NCBI GenBank assembly: GCA_905612385.1
Contig: CAJQRR010000060.1
Span: 1-21,730 of the forward strand
DNA from: an uncultured Candidatus Pelagibacter sp.
GTDB lineage: Bacteria > Pseudomonadota > Alphaproteobacteria > Pelagibacterales > Pelagibacteraceae
Length of the DNA stretch: 21,730 nucleotides
Direction: 5' to 3'
Shown here: positions 20,834 to 21,730 of the stretch, piece by piece
How the letters are laid out: each line of letters starts with the position of its first letter
How positions within the stretch are numbered: the first letter of the stretch is position 1
Notes under the pieces: model-generated
What the model saw: only the letters and a program-made list of their open reading frames with translations
Database searches by the model: none
What the model was told of the DNA's origin: nothing
Made by a program: the position numbers and the translations under genes

Positions 20834-21730
20834 TATTTTTTCTAAAACTTTACCTGCGCTTAGTTTTCCTAAATCATCAACTTGAATTGCTTTGAAGTTT
20901 TCCCTTTCAATACTAACCTTATAAGCCGTTGTGTGTTTACCAAATAAAGTTAAGCCTTTTACTCCAAGATGTGCTGAAATATGAGCTGGGCCTGTATCGT
21001 TTGCAATAACAAATGAACTTTCTTTAATCAAACTTGCAAGTTGAGAAATATCTAGAGCCTTATTTTTATCTAAAATTGGAAGAGCATTAATATTTTTTGC
21101 ATCATGAATTTCAGATGGACCTGGTGCTACAACAACTTTAATTTGTTCACCGTATTTATTCTTGATTAACTGTATTAACTCATTGTAATAAGGCCACTTT
21201 TTATGGGTTAGATGAGCTGAACAAAAAGGAAATAAGACAATATATTTATCTAATTTAAACTCTTGTTTAATATTATCAATGTTGGTGACCGCCCAACTAA
21301 AGTTTGGCTTTATTGTATGTTCAGTTTTAATTCCAGAGATTTTTAGCTGATGATCAAACCTATCTAAAACTGGGTTTTTATCAAACTCTTCTTTTAAAGT
21401 ATTGCTTGGTAGAGTGGTTTCTGAACTCGACCAAATATTAAAATTTGCTTTTGAAAATAAAATATTTTTATAAAACTTTGTTCTAGATGAATTTTGTAAA
21501 TCATAAACTTTTTTTATATTTAGTTTCTTTAAAGTTCTCATCAGTAAATATAGATAAATTAGGTTGAACCTTGATAGACGCTTGTCTAAAATAACATTAT
21601 GAATAAATGGATTTTTTCTAAATAGTTCAAAATAAGGTTTTGTTGTTAATATATGTATTTGATCTTCTGGATTGTTTTCAGAAATATCTTGAATTGCCCC
21701 ACTAGCTTGCGCTATATCTCCTAATGAACC
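20825..21730 (-). CDS. Glycosyltransferase family 9 (heptosyltransferase-like), 5' end cut by window
   Basis: The frame remains open upstream of the ATG at 21541 to the last base, so that ATG is internal. Translation of the edge gives GSLGDIAQASGAIQDISENN, the N-terminal glycine-loop region of GT9 enzymes, then ILTTKPYFELFRKNPFI and a D-x-R-L-S-R-F-N segment. The C-terminal domain has IVLFPFCSAHLTHKKWPYYN, VVVAPGPSEIHDAKNI and the conserved SSFVIANDTGPAHISAHLGV loop followed by LFGKHTTAYKVS. 301 aa are visible, near complete. The family adds heptose or related sugars to lipopolysaccharide core. Sugar donor unknown; heptosyl activity is not assured. It converges with the AbrB-family gene by 9 nt. 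Confidence 0.9.
   Translation of the reverse strand, partial: GSLGDIAQASGAIQDISENNPEDQIHILTTKPYFELFRKNPFIHNVILDKRLSRFNLIYLYLLMRTLKKLNIKKVYDLQNSSRTKFYKNILFSKANFNIWSSSETTLPSNTLKEEFDKNPVLDRFDHQLKISGIKTEHTIKPNFSWAVTNIDNIKQEFKLDKYIVLFPFCSAHLTHKKWPYYNELIQLIKNKYGEQIKVVVAPGPSEIHDAKNINALPILDKNKALDISQLASLIKESSFVIANDTGPAHISAHLGVKGLTLFGKHTTAYKVSIERENFKAIQVDDLGKLSAGKVLEKILI

Noticed and set aside
1..21730. CRISPR array, tRNA, rRNA, insertion sequence or prophage genes
   Set aside because: No regularly spaced repeats, no tRNA-like cloverleaf or T-loop sequence, and no transposase or phage structural gene was recognised on either strand.

Overview
The window is AT-rich, very gene-dense DNA with short spacers and many 1-20 nt gene overlaps. 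Gene content and style (SulP and TauE/SafE transporters, a tripartite tricarboxylate transporter beside an AbrB-family membrane protein, an omega subunit beside DusA, many tiny ORFs) fit a streamlined marine alphaproteobacterium of the SAR11/Pelagibacterales type. That assignment is inference from composition and gene families; there is no rRNA or other marker gene to confirm it. Both edges cut genes: a phosphohexomutase at the left and a family 9 glycosyltransferase at the right.

Layout. 1-1076 (+): C-terminal part of a phosphomannomutase/phosphoglucomutase, an overlapping small secreted cysteine protein, and a possible 30-aa membrane peptide. 1088-3837 (-): an accessory-looking stretch with a DUF2130 coiled-coil protein carrying fresh 90-bp tandem repeats, a 54-aa two-helix membrane protein, an unrecognised 175-aa protein, a DUF1737 protein, and a run of tiny ORFs (39-aa basic peptide, 54-aa zinc ribbon, ~60-aa membrane protein). 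Two of these genes share a 27-bp bipartite upstream element. 3828-4699 (-): a DUF4396 membrane protein with a secreted c-type cytochrome. 4778-5662 (+): an EamA/DMT permease. 5685-6221 (-): an exported pentapeptide-repeat protein.

6265-12904 (-) is a long co-oriented block: papain-like protein, small helical protein, SulP anion transporter, a 173-bp gap with a strong hairpin/pseudoknot candidate, HIT protein, TauE/SafE, DusA, RpoZ with a long acidic repeat tail, and an MFS permease broken by a one-base insertion in an A7 tract. 12919-14391 (+): a beta-hydroxyacid dehydrogenase and a PNPOx-like flavoprotein. 14388-14900 (-): gamma-class carbonic anhydrase-like protein. 14921-16557 (+): thioredoxin-fold protein and a GT4 glycosyltransferase. 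16554-19533 (-): tctC-tctB-tctA transporter operon. 19757-20833 (+): AbrB-family membrane protein. 20825-21730 (-): GT9 glycosyltransferase.

Functionally the window is mostly transport of organic and inorganic anions and of metabolites, plus envelope glycan synthesis at both ends and scattered housekeeping genes (dusA, rpoZ). No tRNA, rRNA, CRISPR array, insertion sequence or phage gene was recognised. No gene-free stretch exceeds 300 bases; the largest are 19534-19756 and 8656-8828, each given its own entry.
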